This document shows positions 46,877 to 56,102 of a stretch of 64,000 nucleotides of DNA, one piece after another. Each line of letters opens with the position of its first letter. Positions within the stretch are counted from its first letter, which is position 1. Position numbers and translations under genes: made by a program. The notes under the pieces are model-generated. The model was not told where the DNA came from. It saw only the letters and a list, made by a program, of their open reading frames with translations, and did no database searches. Origin of the DNA: Bacillus sp. SD088 (lineage in GTDB: Bacteria; Bacillota; Bacilli; Bacillales; Bacillaceae_C). The stretch is taken from NCBI RefSeq assembly GCF_017355205.1, contig NZ_JADIJK010000018.1:1-64000 (forward strand), written 5' to 3'.

Positions 46877-47773
46877 CTATGACCCACTATCTTCCATGGA
46901 TAAATTCCAATATTTTATCAAAGCTTGCGTACCACTGTTTTCTTCTCCTTGTTCAGCAAGAGAATCATATAATGTTTTTGCAAGTTCTAAACCAGGCAAA
47001 CGAAGGGACATCTTCTCTGCCTCCTCAAGGGCAATTCCCATATCTTTAATAAAATGTTTAATAAAAAATCCCGGGGAGTAATCTTGCTTTATGACTCTTG
47101 GAATTAAATTTGACATCGACCAGCTTCCTGCCGCCCCATTACGAATTGATTTTAATACGGTTTCCGGATCGAGTCCTGCATGTTCAGCATAGACAAAAGC
47201 TTCTGTTACGCCAACCATATTGGAGGCAATAGCAATTTGATTACACATTTTTGTATGCTGTCCTGATCCCTCCGGCCCTTGATAGACTATATTTTCACCA
47301 AGTGTGGATAAGAGTGAATGGCATTCTTGAAACGTTTGCCGATCCCCTCCAACCATGATCGATAAAGTTCCCTTTTTAGCTCCGATATCCCCACCAGACA
47401 CCGGGGCATCTAATGCATGAACCTCCCTCTTTTTCCCTTCTTCATAAATCTTTTTAGCTAAAGATGGTGTAGATGTCGTCATATCGATCACAATCGATCC
47501 TGCTTTTATTCCAGCGTAAATCCCTTGTTCACCAAAATAGATATTTTCTACATCTTTTGGATATCCAACCATTGTAATTATTATTTCGGTATTCCCGGCC
47601 ATTTCTTTAGGATTTTCTACCCACTTTGCTCCTTCAGCAATTAATCTCTTCGCCTTTTCTTTCGTTCTTGTGTAAACATTAACTGAATATCCATTAGCCA
47701 TTAAGTTTCTCGCCATACTTTCTCCCATAACCCCTAAACCAATAAATCCAATCATTTCTTTTTTGTGATTCAT
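46877..47773 (-). CDS. ykwC: NAD(P)-dependent beta-hydroxyacid dehydrogenase (YkwC-like)
   Basis: 298 residues. NAD(P) motif GFIGLGVMGESMARNL; substrate motif DAPVSGGDIGAKKGTL; catalytic Lys region GSGQHTKMCNQI. It belongs to the 3-hydroxyisobutyrate dehydrogenase family; YkwC of B. subtilis is the closest by memory and position. The substrate is unproven (3-hydroxyisobutyrate, glyoxylate-type or similar). Start at 47773, nine bases after GGGGAGG; earlier in-frame ATGs overlap that site. Followed by the frameshifted SDR gene upstream on the same strand. Confidence 0.85.
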   Translation of the reverse strand: MNHKKEMIGFIGLGVMGESMARNLMANGYSVNVYTRTKEKAKRLIAEGAKWVENPKEMAGNTEIIITMVGYPKDVENIYFGEQGIYAGIKAGSIVIDMTTSTPSLAKKIYEEGKKREVHALDAPVSGGDIGAKKGTLSIMVGGDRQTFQECHSLLSTLGENIVYQGPEGSGQHTKMCNQIAIASNMVGVTEAFVYAEHAGLDPETVLKSIRNGAAGSWSMSNLIPRVIKQDYSPGFFIKHFIKDMGIALEEAEKMSLRLPGLELAKTLYDSLAEQGEENSGTQALIKYWNLSMEDSGS

Positions 47774-47806
47774 ATTTTTCATCCTCCCCATGATATTAAA
47801 CGGATC

Positions 47807-48573
47807 TTAATTTCCCCCATCAACAAAAAAGCTACTACCTGTCATATATGTATTAGCCTCTGAAGAGAGAAAGATGACTACTTTCGCAAATTCCTCTGGC
47901 GTCCCCGAGCGCCCTAATGGAATACTCTCTTCGGCAGATTTTTTAATTTCTTTTACATTAACGTCCTTTTTATTAGCGTTTATTTCATCTAATTGGGATA
48001 CTCTGTCTGTTAATATTCTACCGGGTGCAACTGTATTTACTAAAATATGATAAGGGGCTAATTCATCTGCTAATGTTTTCGCTAAACCATTATCCCCATT
48101 CTGAATGTGTTGTACAAGATAAGACCTGGAATCGGTTCACGTATCGAAGACGAAGCTATATTAATAATACGTCCTCCTTGTTCTTTCAAGTAAGGTAATG
48201 CTGCTCGGATAATACGTACATAGGATAATAAATTAAGTTCGAATGCTGATTGCCAATCTTCATCCTGAAAATCTTCAAATCCACCAGCAGGAGGACCACC
48301 AGCATTATTAATTAATATATCAAGACCACCTAACTCCTTAATCGTTTCATCCATCACCGCTTGAATTTGACCAGGCTCTGTAATATCACAAGTAGTAATT
48401 TTTACTTTTCCTTGTCGAAAATGCTCAAATTCCGTTTGGACTTCTCTAAGGCTTTCCATATTTCTACTTGCTAACATTACATCAGCATCTTCTTTTACAA
48501 ATAATTCCGCGATGGCTTTCCCCAAGCCTTGACTTGATGCGATAACCAATACACGTTTCCCTCTTAAGCCCAT
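47807..48573 (-). pseudogene. Short-chain dehydrogenase/reductase with a single-base frameshift
   Basis: The start at 48573 opens an SDR frame (VIASSQGLGKAIAE cofactor motif, ILINNAGGPPAG) that runs to a TAG at 48084-48082. The other part of the protein continues in another frame from about 48087 to the stop at 47807: GLAKTLADELAPYHILVNTV, PLGRSGTPEEFAKVVIFLSS and GSSFFVDGGN. Restoring one missing G near 48087-48088 gives a continuous protein of about 255 residues. Either a recent inactivating mutation or a sequencing error. Both halves keep family features, so any loss is recent. Confidence 0.85.
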
Positions 48574-48602
48574 CTCCCATCCTAAACACCCTTTCTTGTT
48601 GT

Positions 48603-48784
48603 TAAGAAAACTATAAAATTGTCGTTTGTGGATAAGTTGTAATTTGAGTTTTGTCATCCAGCTCCAGCGCCTAGCCCCTCGAGGTCAAATAACCCTGAAC
48701 CTATGAAGGGAAAAAGCCCCTTCCTAGGTTCAGGAACATTTGCTTGTCGGGGCTGATCAAGGCGCTTGCGCTTTTGTTCTTGAT
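48603..48784 (-). repeat. Family B repeat copy B10
   Basis: Reverse orientation, nearly identical to B4: AGCGCAAGCGCCTTGATCAG, hairpin CCTGAACCTAGGAAGGGG, CTCGAGGGGCTAGGCGCTGG, tail with TTATCCACA (minus, 48635-48627). It lies just upstream of the SDR pseudogene. Confidence 0.9.
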
Positions 48785-48819
48785 AATCTAATTAGAATTT
48801 CATCATCTTTAAAAACAAA

Positions 48820-48848
48820 AAAAGCGCTGGATATTAGTCCAGCGTAAA
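48820..48848 (-). terminator. Terminator of ptsH-ptsI remnant
   Basis: CGCTGGA - TATTAG - TCCAGCG, followed on the minus strand by CTTTTTTTG, about 100 bases past the ptsI remnant. Confidence 0.85.
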
Positions 48849-48948
48849 AAGGGGGAAAAATGAGAATGAATGAATCGTATCATTCAATCATAGTTATTGT
48901 ATACCACTTAACGCCAATATATACACTTGACTTTTAATTACAAGTAGA

Positions 48949-49701
48949 TTACATTTTTATTTCTTTTTTTACAAACCTTTTATAATGTTGCACAATTTCA
49001 CAAGTTGGATTAATGTGTACATCTCCATTAAATCCATCAACGATAAGCAAATCTCCTTGTTTGATAACGGATGTTGCCTCTATAGTCCCGACAACAGCTG
49101 GTATTTCAATTGACCTTGCCATGATTGCCGAATATGAAGTATGCCCGCCATTATTTGTCGTGAAACCTTGTACAAATTGTGTGTTTAATTGTGCGGTATC
49201 AGAAGGAGTTAAATCCTCCGCTACGATGACCACTTCCTCAGCTACTAAACCAGGATTAGGGATTTTCACGCCTAATAAATGACTTAAAACCCGCTTGGAT
49301 ACGTCCTTAATATTTGTAGCCCTTTCTTTCATATATTCATTTTCAAGCTGTTCAAAAAAATGAACAAAATGATTTGTCGTTTCTGTTAGAGCAGTTTCAG
49401 CGTTCACTTTGTTATCCGATATGCCTCCTGTAATCGCTGTCAATAATTCAGGATCACTTAAAACTAGGAGATGTGCGTCAAAAATAGCCGCCTCATCTTC
49501 CCCTATTAATTTTATAGTCTGTTGACGTATTAATTCTAGGTCAGATTTAGCGGCATTTAATGCTGAGTGAAGACGATGAACCTCTTCCTCAGCATCCGAG
49601 ATAGCGATTTTCTTAAAAGAAAGATCTGGTTGAGCAAGTAGATATGCTTTTCCGCTGGCAATTCCACTAGATGCTGCTATCCCTTTTAATAAAGTTGACA
49701 T
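48949..49701 (-). CDS. ptsI: Half-length enzyme I (EI-N only) with catalytic His replaced
   Basis: 250 residues; a full PtsI has about 570. The sequence matches the N-terminal half: the HPr-binding helical part (about 20-145) and the phospho-His alpha/beta domain. In the active-site motif, normally GGRTSHSAIMARS, it reads [13 protein letters not shown]: Arg is His187 and the phosphorylated His is Tyr190 (codon TAT, 49134-49132). It ends after VNPTCE-like sequence ([13 protein letters not shown]), exactly where the PEP-binding barrel should begin. It therefore cannot take phosphate from PEP. Its start overlaps the ptsH stop (TAATG), and a terminator follows. Intact frame; possibly still able to bind HPr. 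Confidence 0.9.
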   Translation of the reverse strand: MSTLLKGIAASSGIASGKAYLLAQPDLSFKKIAISDAEEEVHRLHSALNAAKSDLELIRQQTIKLIGEDEAAIFDAHLLVLSDPELLTAITGGISDNKVNAETALTETTNHFVHFFEQLENEYMKERATNIKDVSKRVLSHLLGVKIPNPGLVAEEVVIVAEDLTPSDTAQLNTQFVQGFTTNNGGHTSYSAIMARSIEIPAVVGTIEATSVIKQGDLLIVDGFNGDVHINPTCEIVQHYKRFVKKEIKM

Positions 49702-49967
49702 TATTTCGCAAGGCCTTCTTTTTCAAGCAATTCTTCAATACCAGCCATTGCCTCTTTCTCATCACTTCCATCTATACTGATCGTGATTACAGTATCTTTG
49801 GCAATTCCAAGGGACATAACCCCCATGATCGACTTAAGGTTTACCTTTTTGTCCTTAAATCCTAGTTGGATATCTGAAGAATATCTGCTTGCTGTTTGAA
49901 CAAGTACAGTTGCTGGTCTTGCGTGAATTCCAGTATCTGCTGTTACAGTGAATTGCTTTTCAATCAT
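49701..49967 (-). CDS. ptsH: Phosphocarrier protein HPr
   Basis: 88 residues with both regulatory sites intact: His15 in TGIHARPAT (phosphorylated by enzyme I) and Ser46 in [10 protein letters not shown] (phosphorylated by HPr kinase to act with CcpA). The presence of His15 makes it HPr rather than Crh. AAAGGAG lies 9 bases before ATG. It is the first gene of ptsHI; ptsG, upstream in B. subtilis, is not in this locus. Confidence 0.95.
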   Translation of the reverse strand: MIEKQFTVTADTGIHARPATVLVQTASRYSSDIQLGFKDKKVNLKSIMGVMSLGIAKDTVITISIDGSDEKEAMAGIEELLEKEGLAK

Positions 49968-50379
49968 TTACATCGTCTCCTTTTTGACTAAGTTAAAAGT
50001 ACCCTCAGTACAAAATTAGCTAATTTTGCCTGTTTCGTCAATCTTTGAGCAACAAAAATCAAAGAAATTTAATCTTTTTTTATCTTTTCCCTATTTTTCT
50101 TAGTTTTATTTGAAAAAACAGCGACAATTTTTCTTCTTGCACTTTTTTAAGAAGTAGTGCAAAATATGAAGAAATAATTAATAAATGATTTTAGAAACAT
50201 CATCCAGATACCTTAAAAATCATGAAAGTGGATAAAATGAAACCTTCCTGTTGACCTGAAGAAATCAGGCTTTTACTGGCTGTTGATCCTTGACTTACCA
50301 TTCTTAGTTTTCCACAAATTCTAAAGTGAAGGGCTTACAGCCAATGAATGCGGGAGAAATAAACAAGGGAGAGATTGGA
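49968..50379. other. Divergent gap between ptsH and ykvS
   Basis: 412 bases, no gene. It contains the palindrome AAAATTAGCTAATTTT (about 50011-50026) and a family C repeat (50236-50310). No RAT antiterminator or ptsG remnant is recognisable. Confidence 0.5.
50236..50310 (+). repeat. Family C repeat, diverged copy
   Basis: ATGAAACCTTCCTGTTGACC and CTTTTACTGGCTGTTGATCC correspond to GAAACTTCAATCCGTGG and TTTTTACTGCCCGTTGATAC of the copy at 59962-60047. Confidence 0.5.
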
Positions 50380-50571
50380 TTGAAAATTGCTGAAATCGGA
50401 GACATTGTTGAATTTAAAGACGGCTTTCAAGGAATTGTAGAGAAGGTAAATGAGAATTCTGTTATTGTTGATTTAACGTACATGGAAAATTATCGTGATT
50501 TTGATTTAGAAGAAAAAACAGTCATCAACCATAAAAACTATAAAATTATTAAGGGTTCTCTTAGTGTATAA
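50380..50571 (+). CDS. ykvS: YkvS family protein (DUF2187)
   Basis: 63 residues: KIAEIGDIVEFKDGFQGIVE then VNENSVIVDLTYMEN and VINHKNYKII, a KOW-like small beta barrel typical of DUF2187/YkvS. Function unknown. The start is TTG at 50380, eight bases after AAGGGAG; an upstream frame would include repeat sequence. Own terminator follows. Confidence 0.85.
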   Translation: MKIAEIGDIVEFKDGFQGIVEKVNENSVIVDLTYMENYRDFDLEEKTVINHKNYKIIKGSLSV

Positions 50572-50629
50572 TTACTACTGTTTAATTAAAAGCTTTTACA
50601 GCTAATTATAGATGACGAGAAAATCTATA

Positions 50630-50667
50630 AAAACGAAGGGCGGTTCATTTTTCCCCTTCGTTTTTTC
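50630..50667 (+). terminator. Terminator of ykvS
   Basis: AAACGAAGGG pairs with CCCTTCGTTT, then TTTTCGTT. Confidence 0.88.
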
Positions 50668-50755
50668 GTTATCAGAAACGTATTAGTTCACTCCTTTTTA
50701 CGTTAACTGCTTCAAGAGCTTAAAGTAAAGTTGTAAACATCTATTTTTTTCAACC

Positions 50756-51811
50756 TTACTTATTTTTCACTGGCTTCAACCATAATAATAATAAAAAAAT
50801 CAAACTGATATAACCGAATAAAGGATATAAAAGACCGAGGAGCTGTCCGTAATCAATTCTCCCGATTATATAAATGACTGCAATCATCATAATATAAATC
50901 CAAATACTTTTTAGTGAGAAAAATTGACTTATTTGTCTTTCAATCCCATACATATTACCAATCAAAGAAGTAAAGATCTCCCCATATATAATAAATAAAT
51001 ACAGAAAATAAAACCCACTCATCGCATTTTTTACAATAGTCGCCATTGGGATATCATAGATTAAAAGGTCTGGAAGTGTCGATAAAGTTATATGACTCGA
51101 AATTAAGATGATCGTTAGCAGCCCCCCGCCTATGAACCCACCAAGCTTTACAGTTGCTTTATCATTGACCTCGGTCGCTACAGGAACTAGTACGGCTTGG
51201 GCTAATGTGAGATTAAAAGCGGCATATGAAAATGCTGAACCAACTGCTTTCCAAGTGTGATCCATACTCACAAAGGAAAATAAACTTGACCATAATAAGG
51301 GAGAAGAAAGAGAGGTGTACATTAATAATAAATTAAAAATAATAAGGGTGGGAACAACGAATATGTTTACAGCAAATAAGCCTTTCAATCCACCCCATAA
51401 GACGATCAAGCACAGGATAATTGTCATCACAGACCCAGTTGTTTTTCCCCATCCTAATTGCTCTACAAATAAAGCCTCTGCTCCCGAAAGCATGACTCCA
51501 CATACACCCACCAACATCGCAGTCATTAAGATATTCATCACTTTTCCAAATGTTTGTCCAAATAAATCATTGTTTAACTCCATAAAAGAAGTCGCTTGTA
51601 TATCAATTGCTTTTGTCATCACCTTCATTCCAAAAAAGATGAACAAATATCCTGCGACTAATATGGACATCAGTCCAAACAATCCATATTGGGTAAAAAA
51701 TTCTACAATCTCTTTACCGGTCGCAAAGCCTGCCCCGATAACGGTTCCTACATACACTGCTGCTATCTGAAAAGCCCCTGTCCACTTATTCAATTTACTG
51801 CCCCACTTCAT
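50756..51811 (-). CDS. ykvI: YkvI membrane protein, transporter-like
   Basis: 351 residues with ten or so membrane helices. It begins GAFQIAAVYVGTVIGAGFAT, the glycine-rich first helix of LeuT-fold (APC superfamily) transporters, and matches YkvI of B. subtilis. The substrate is unknown. Divergent from clpE, adjacent as in B. subtilis. The ribosome binding site (AAAGGC) is weak. Confidence 0.85.
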   Translation of the reverse strand: MKWGSKLNKWTGAFQIAAVYVGTVIGAGFATGKEIVEFFTQYGLFGLMSILVAGYLFIFFGMKVMTKAIDIQATSFMELNNDLFGQTFGKVMNILMTAMLVGVCGVMLSGAEALFVEQLGWGKTTGSVMTIILCLIVLWGGLKGLFAVNIFVVPTLIIFNLLLMYTSLSSPLLWSSLFSFVSMDHTWKAVGSAFSYAAFNLTLAQAVLVPVATEVNDKATVKLGGFIGGGLLTIILISSHITLSTLPDLLIYDIPMATIVKNAMSGFYFLYLFIIYGEIFTSLIGNMYGIERQISQFFSLKSIWIYIMMIAVIYIIGRIDYGQLLGLLYPLFGYISLIFLLLLWLKPVKNK

Positions 51812-51897
51812 CTTATTTTTGCCTTTCGAAATTTAGGAATCATTTTTATATCTATATGATCCTTTTTAAAAAAAATCATAAAAAGTGACTTTTTTAC

Positions 51898-51926
51898 TTG
51901 AAAGTCAAAAAAGGTCAGTGTATAAT
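51898..51926 (+). promoter_or_regulatory. Sigma-A promoter of clpE
   Basis: TTGAAA (51898-51903), 17-base spacer, TATAAT (51921-51926). CtsR box 1 fills the spacer. Confidence 0.85.
51903..51919 (+). promoter_or_regulatory. CtsR operator box 1
   Basis: AGTCAAA-AAA-GGTCAGT, a heptad direct repeat with 3-base spacing, inside the promoter spacer. Confidence 0.8.
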
Positions 51927-51936
51927 AAAGCCATAA

Positions 51937-51953
51937 GGTCGAAATTGGTCAAA
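51937..51953 (+). promoter_or_regulatory. CtsR operator box 2
   Basis: GGTCGAA-ATT-GGTCAAA, just after the start of transcription; the closest of the three to consensus. Confidence 0.85.
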
Positions 51954-51990
51954 GTTTTCTTGCTGACCTTCACCTTTTTTACTATCAATT

Positions 51991-52007
51991 AGTCAAAGTT
52001 AGTTAAA
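51991..52007 (+). promoter_or_regulatory. CtsR operator box 3
   Basis: AGTCAAA-GTT-AGTTAAA, in the clpE leader. Confidence 0.7.
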
Positions 52008-52044
52008 ATCAAACAACGACTAAACAATGGAGGATTGATGATGC

Positions 52045-54180
52045 ATGTTATGTGCTAAATGTCAAGCAAACCAAGCAAAGATCCATCTTCATCTAAATGT
52101 CAATGGACAAAAACAAACATTGCCTTTATGTCAAGATTGTTATATACAGGAAAAGGAAAAATTGGGAGCTTCTATGGGAAATCCTTTTAATGGTTTTGGT
52201 GGTTTGGAAGACTTATTTGACAACTTTTCTCAAAATAGTCAAGGCCATTCACAACAAGCTGCCAAAACTTCGACAAAACAAAATGGTTTTCTAGATCAAT
52301 TTGGTCGTAACCTAAATCATGCTGCAAAGGCTGGTTTAATTGATCCAATCATTGGAAGAGATGAGGAAATAAAAAGAACGATTGAGATACTCAATCGCCG
52401 AAATAAAAATAATCCAGTCCTAATTGGTGAACCAGGTGTTGGGAAGACCGCCATTGCAGAAGGACTAGCTCTAAAAATTATCCAACAGGATGTGCCTGCC
52501 AAATTAAAAAATAAAGAGGTTTATTTACTTGATGTAGCCTCATTAGTAGCCAATACAGGGATCCGTGGACAATTTGAAGAACGGATGAAACAATTAATAA
52601 CGGAATTACAGGAACGCAAAAATATTCTAGTCTTTATTGATGAAATTCATTTATTAGTTGGTGCTGGCTCAGCTGAAGGATCGATGGATGCCGGAAATAT
52701 TCTTAAACCAGTTCTTGCTCGTGGTGAATTGCAGGTCATTGGAGCAACAACATTGAAAGAGTATAGACAAATCGAAAAGGATGCTGCACTGGAAAGACGT
52801 TTTCAACCAGTACAAATTCAAGAACCTTCTCTAGAAAAGTCTTTGGACATTTTGTTCGGATTAAAAGAACAATATGAAAAATATCATCAAGTTCAATATA
52901 GTGATGAAGCTTTGAAAGCATGTGTCGATTTATCTGCTCGCTATATTCAAGATCGATATCTCCCCGACAAAGCCATTGATTTGATGGATGAAGCCGGTTC
53001 TAAACTTAATTTGACCATTAAGGATGAATCTCATGAAGCCATCCATCAACGACTTGCTGAAATCGATAAAGAAAAGCAAACTACTTTAAAGCAAGAAAAC
53101 TATGAACTTGCAGCTAAATTAAGAGACGAAGAGGTAGAACTAGAGCACAAACTAAATACTACAACTTCTTCTGAATCACAGCTTACCGTCCATCCTGAGG
53201 ATATCCAAAGCATTATTGAAAGGAAAACAGGAATTCCAGTAGGAAAGTTACAAAGTGATGAACAACAAAAAATGAAGGAACTAGAAAAGAATTTAACAGC
53301 GCGAGTGATTGGGCAAGCTGAAGCCGTTAAAAAAGTTGCAAAAGCCATCCGTCGCAGCCGTGCTGGACTAAAAGACGAATATCGTCCAATTGGTTCATTT
53401 CTTTTTGTCGGTCCTACAGGGGTTGGGAAAACGGAATTAGCGAAAACTTTAACGGAAGAACTTTTCGGTACAAAAGAAGCCTTCGTTCGCCTAGATATGA
53501 GCGAATATATGGAAAAACATAGTGTGTCAAAATTAATTGGTTCACCTCCAGGCTATGTTGGCCATGACGAAGCAGGTCAATTAACTGAAAAGGTTCGCCG
53601 TAATCCTTACAGCATTATTCTATTAGATGAAATTGAAAAAGCTCACCCTGATGTCCAACATATGTTTTTACAAATCCTTGAAGATGGTCGACTCACAGAT
53701 AGTCAAGGTAGAACTGTAAGTTTCAAAGATACGGTCATTATTATGACTAGTAACGCCGGAATTACTGAAAAACCAATTCATGTCGGCTTTCATCAAAGTG
53801 CAGCAATGAAGGAGACAAGTATCCTGCAATCTCTCGGCTCGTTTTTCAAACCAGAGTTTTTAAACCGATTTGATAGCATTGTTGAGTTCAATTTATTAGA
53901 AAAGAATGATTTACTTCAAATTATTCAGTTGCTTTTAGATGAGCTCCAACATAAATTGCGTGCACATGATATGCATTTGGACATAACTGATGAGGTGAAA
54001 GAAAAATTACTTGAGGTTGGCTACCACCCTGATTTTGGGGCACGTCCACTTCGTAGAGCGATTCAAGAACAACTTGAAGATCAAATAGCCGATTTGGTCC
54101 TTGATCACAACCACGAAAAACATTTAAAAGCAATTGTAGAGGACCAAAAGATAACGATTGTTTCACAGTCTCATGAATAA
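52045..54180 (+). CDS. clpE: Clp ATPase ClpE
   Basis: 711 residues. The N-terminal zinc finger C3-x2-C6 ... C29-x2-C32 distinguishes ClpE from ClpC. Two AAA+ modules follow: Walker [10 protein letters not shown] (about 128-136) with IDEIHLL, and GPTGVGKTE (about 453) with [15 protein letters not shown]-like coiled-coil ([20 protein letters not shown]) lies between, and a ClpP-binding loop occurs in the second module. It unfolds damaged proteins for ClpP under heat stress. Control by CtsR is shown by three operators upstream. GGAGG lies 11 bases before ATG. Confidence 0.97.
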   Translation: MLCAKCQANQAKIHLHLNVNGQKQTLPLCQDCYIQEKEKLGASMGNPFNGFGGLEDLFDNFSQNSQGHSQQAAKTSTKQNGFLDQFGRNLNHAAKAGLIDPIIGRDEEIKRTIEILNRRNKNNPVLIGEPGVGKTAIAEGLALKIIQQDVPAKLKNKEVYLLDVASLVANTGIRGQFEERMKQLITELQERKNILVFIDEIHLLVGAGSAEGSMDAGNILKPVLARGELQVIGATTLKEYRQIEKDAALERRFQPVQIQEPSLEKSLDILFGLKEQYEKYHQVQYSDEALKACVDLSARYIQDRYLPDKAIDLMDEAGSKLNLTIKDESHEAIHQRLAEIDKEKQTTLKQENYELAAKLRDEEVELEHKLNTTTSSESQLTVHPEDIQSIIERKTGIPVGKLQSDEQQKMKELEKNLTARVIGQAEAVKKVAKAIRRSRAGLKDEYRPIGSFLFVGPTGVGKTELAKTLTEELFGTKEAFVRLDMSEYMEKHSVSKLIGSPPGYVGHDEAGQLTEKVRRNPYSIILLDEIEKAHPDVQHMFLQILEDGRLTDSQGRTVSFKDTVIIMTSNAGITEKPIHVGFHQSAAMKETSILQSLGSFFKPEFLNRFDSIVEFNLLEKNDLLQIIQLLLDELQHKLRAHDMHLDITDEVKEKLLEVGYHPDFGARPLRRAIQEQLEDQIADLVLDHNHEKHLKAIVEDQKITIVSQSHE

Positions 54181-54230
54181 TGAATTTCCCATCTCGTTAT
54201 CCAATCAACTGTCAGTGAATCATTACCAAA

Positions 54231-54277
54231 GAAAGAGATTGCCGCTTCCAAAAAGTGGCAATCTCTTTCTCTTTTTT
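54231..54277 (+). terminator. Terminator of clpE
   Basis: GAAAGAGATTGCC pairs with GGCAATCTCTTTC, followed by TCTTTTTT; it can also serve the SDR gene on the other strand. Confidence 0.92.
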
Positions 54278-54297
54278 AAAATGCTAGATAACGGAGA

Positions 54298-55092
54298 TTA
54301 TAGTAATGTTTCAGCTCCGTCGATATAAATTTCTGATCCCGTAATATGGCTTGAAGCATCTGATGCTAAAAAGTGGATAAGGTCAGCCACCTGTTCTGGT
54401 TGTCCAGGTGCATCTTCAAGTGGATGACTTCCTTCCGGATATTGAACAGGGATTTTAACCTTTTGCAATTTATCTTGCTCAGGATGAGTATTTTCGCCAA
54501 TATTCGTTTCAATAGCGCCTGGACAAATAATATTCACACGAATCTTGTAAGAGGCCAATTCCAAAGCAGCCATTTTCCCAAAGGCCATTTGTCCAGCTTT
54601 TGAGCTGCTGTATGCAGACATCCCTGTTCCAGAAAACTTCCGATTGCCGTTGATTGAACTTGTAATAATGATACTCCCTCCCTCTTCTTTTAAGTGAGGA
54701 ATAGAATATTTGACAGTTAAAAAAGTACTTTTTAAGTTGGTTGTCAGCGTATGATCCCATTCTTCCGGCTCGAAATCTTCAATTGGGGTCACAACACCAT
54801 TGATTCCTGCATTTGCAAAAACAATATCAAGTCTTGCAAATTCCGCCATCACTTGTTTCATCCCAGCTTCAACTCTTTCAGGATCTGATAAATCAACATC
54901 TACATTCATAGCTTTGGACCCTATATTCTCAATCTCTTGCTTTATTTTCTCTGCTTTTTCTTCTTTTAAGTCGAATAATGCAACAGATGCTCCTGCTTTC
55001 GCTAATTGTATAGCACTGGCAGCCCCAATTCCTGAAGATGCTCCAGTTACAATCGCAACTTTACCGGTTAAGGACATTTTTTTACTCTCCAT
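54298..55092 (-). CDS. Short-chain dehydrogenase/reductase
   Basis: 264 residues, classical SDR: cofactor motif TGASSGIGAAS, NAG motif FANAGINGV, catalytic Ser in ITSSING and YxxxK in YSSSKAG, and the C-terminal SEIYIDGAETLL. Asp in ALFDLKEEK at the end of strand 2 suggests NAD(H) preference. The insertion IGENTHPEQDK before the last helices is seen in a Bacillus subgroup of unknown substrate. GAGGAGGG lies 8 bases upstream of ATG. A single gene. Confidence 0.85.
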   Translation of the reverse strand: MESKKMSLTGKVAIVTGASSGIGAASAIQLAKAGASVALFDLKEEKAEKIKQEIENIGSKAMNVDVDLSDPERVEAGMKQVMAEFARLDIVFANAGINGVVTPIEDFEPEEWDHTLTTNLKSTFLTVKYSIPHLKEEGGSIIITSSINGNRKFSGTGMSAYSSSKAGQMAFGKMAALELASYKIRVNIICPGAIETNIGENTHPEQDKLQKVKIPVQYPEGSHPLEDAPGQPEQVADLIHFLASDASSHITGSEIYIDGAETLL

Positions 55093-55472
55093 GTAAAATC
55101 CCTCCTCAGCGGTAAGTTTACCCAGACTTCAAAATTTTACTCCATTCGCATACACAAAAGAGGCCGTCCGAGGCTCAAGCGATCAAGATTCGATACAGTT
55201 ACTTTTTTTGTATTTCGTCACTTTCTCCAAATTTCCCCTTCTTAATCTTAATAGTAAAGCTCCGCGATCCATCTAAAGTGGATCGCGGAGCTTTAACATT
55301 CCCCCTAAATCAATTGTATATGTGCTGTTTGTATAGACATCTTTATTTTAAAGAGGAGCAACCCTTTATCCCGCATTTCTGACAAGAACCTCAATAAATG
55401 CAGATCCATTTTATCTTCGATCCTATTGATCGTTCTATGATCGCTTCCAAATCTCTTATATGTAAAAACTGT
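55093..55472. other. Gap between SDR and spo0E-like genes
   Basis: 380 bases with no gene. The only clear element is the long hairpin at 55256-55294. Confidence 0.5.
55256..55294. terminator. 15-bp perfect hairpin
   Basis: AAAGCTCCGCGATCC - ATCTAAAGT - GGATCGCGGAGCTTT. T-run of only three, so it could end spo0E-like transcription or act as another RNA structure. Confidence 0.65.
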
Positions 55473-55727
55473 CTATTTTGCTGTTTGAAGTTTTTGCTGT
55501 TTAACAAATTGATTATTCACGCTTTTTCTTGGAATTCTACTTTGATTGGAGTTTCTTGTCACTTGGTACGCTTGATAGTATTGATTCATCATTGAATCTA
55601 GTTCTTGGCTGCAAACTATTGTTTTTTCTGCGTTCAAGCCATATAACTCACCAAATAAATACATTTCTTTACGCTTTTCTTGAATTTGCGCTAATAACAT
55701 TTTTTGATCTTTTGCGCTATAATACAT
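55473..55727 (-). CDS. spo0E: Spo0E-like aspartyl-phosphate phosphatase
   Basis: 84 residues, two helices with the Spo0E signature SQELDSMMNQYY. The family dephosphorylates Spo0A-P and delays sporulation. Start at 55727, after GGAGGAGAACGGGG; the in-frame codons further upstream overlap that site. The neighbourhood (clpE on one side, ykrP and ktrD on the other) corresponds to spo0E in B. subtilis, but small paralogues (YnzD, YisI) look alike, so the exact name is tentative. The C-terminal tail is basic (RIPRKSVNNQFVKQQKLQ). Confidence 0.8.
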   Translation of the reverse strand: MYYSAKDQKMLLAQIQEKRKEMYLFGELYGLNAEKTIVCSQELDSMMNQYYQAYQVTRNSNQSRIPRKSVNNQFVKQQKLQTAK

Positions 55728-56102
55728 ACCCCGTTCTCCTCCAATTAATTTCCTCAAAACTCAACTATGACATTATCTCAACATTATTATTAAAAGTAAA
55801 TAGATTCGCAAAAGTAGACATTTTTTTTAACCTTTATCATCAATTGTTCACATTTTCCTATAAAAACGCCTAGTTTTCACTGTCAAATAAACAGAATTAC
55901 GCAATTTTTTTATGTTAAATAAAAAAATAGTCAGTTTTTGTCGCCTCATTTGTTCTATAGACCCCTTTTCTCACCGTTTCACTCATCATTACAAAAATTT
56001 CTTTTCTTTAACAGCTGTCATCTAAAATTTATTGAACCGTAATGTTATTCTAATAAAATGAAGGGTACAATGGTAATAACAATAGAAAAAGCGGTGAATG
56101 AT
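55728..56102. other. Divergent gap between spo0E-like and ykrP
   Basis: 375 AT-rich bases with runs of A and T; no gene and no clear repeat. Promoters for both genes are expected. Confidence 0.4.

Noticed and set aside
48603-48657. N-terminal extension of the SDR frame (up to 48657)
   Set aside because: The extra codons are translated repeat sequence (B10); the start at 48573 has its own site and begins the SDR fold.
48949-49701. Truncated ptsI explained by the window or a second frame carrying the C-terminal half
   Set aside because: The 170 bases downstream contain only a terminator and a repeat; no enzyme I C-terminal motifs are seen in any frame there.
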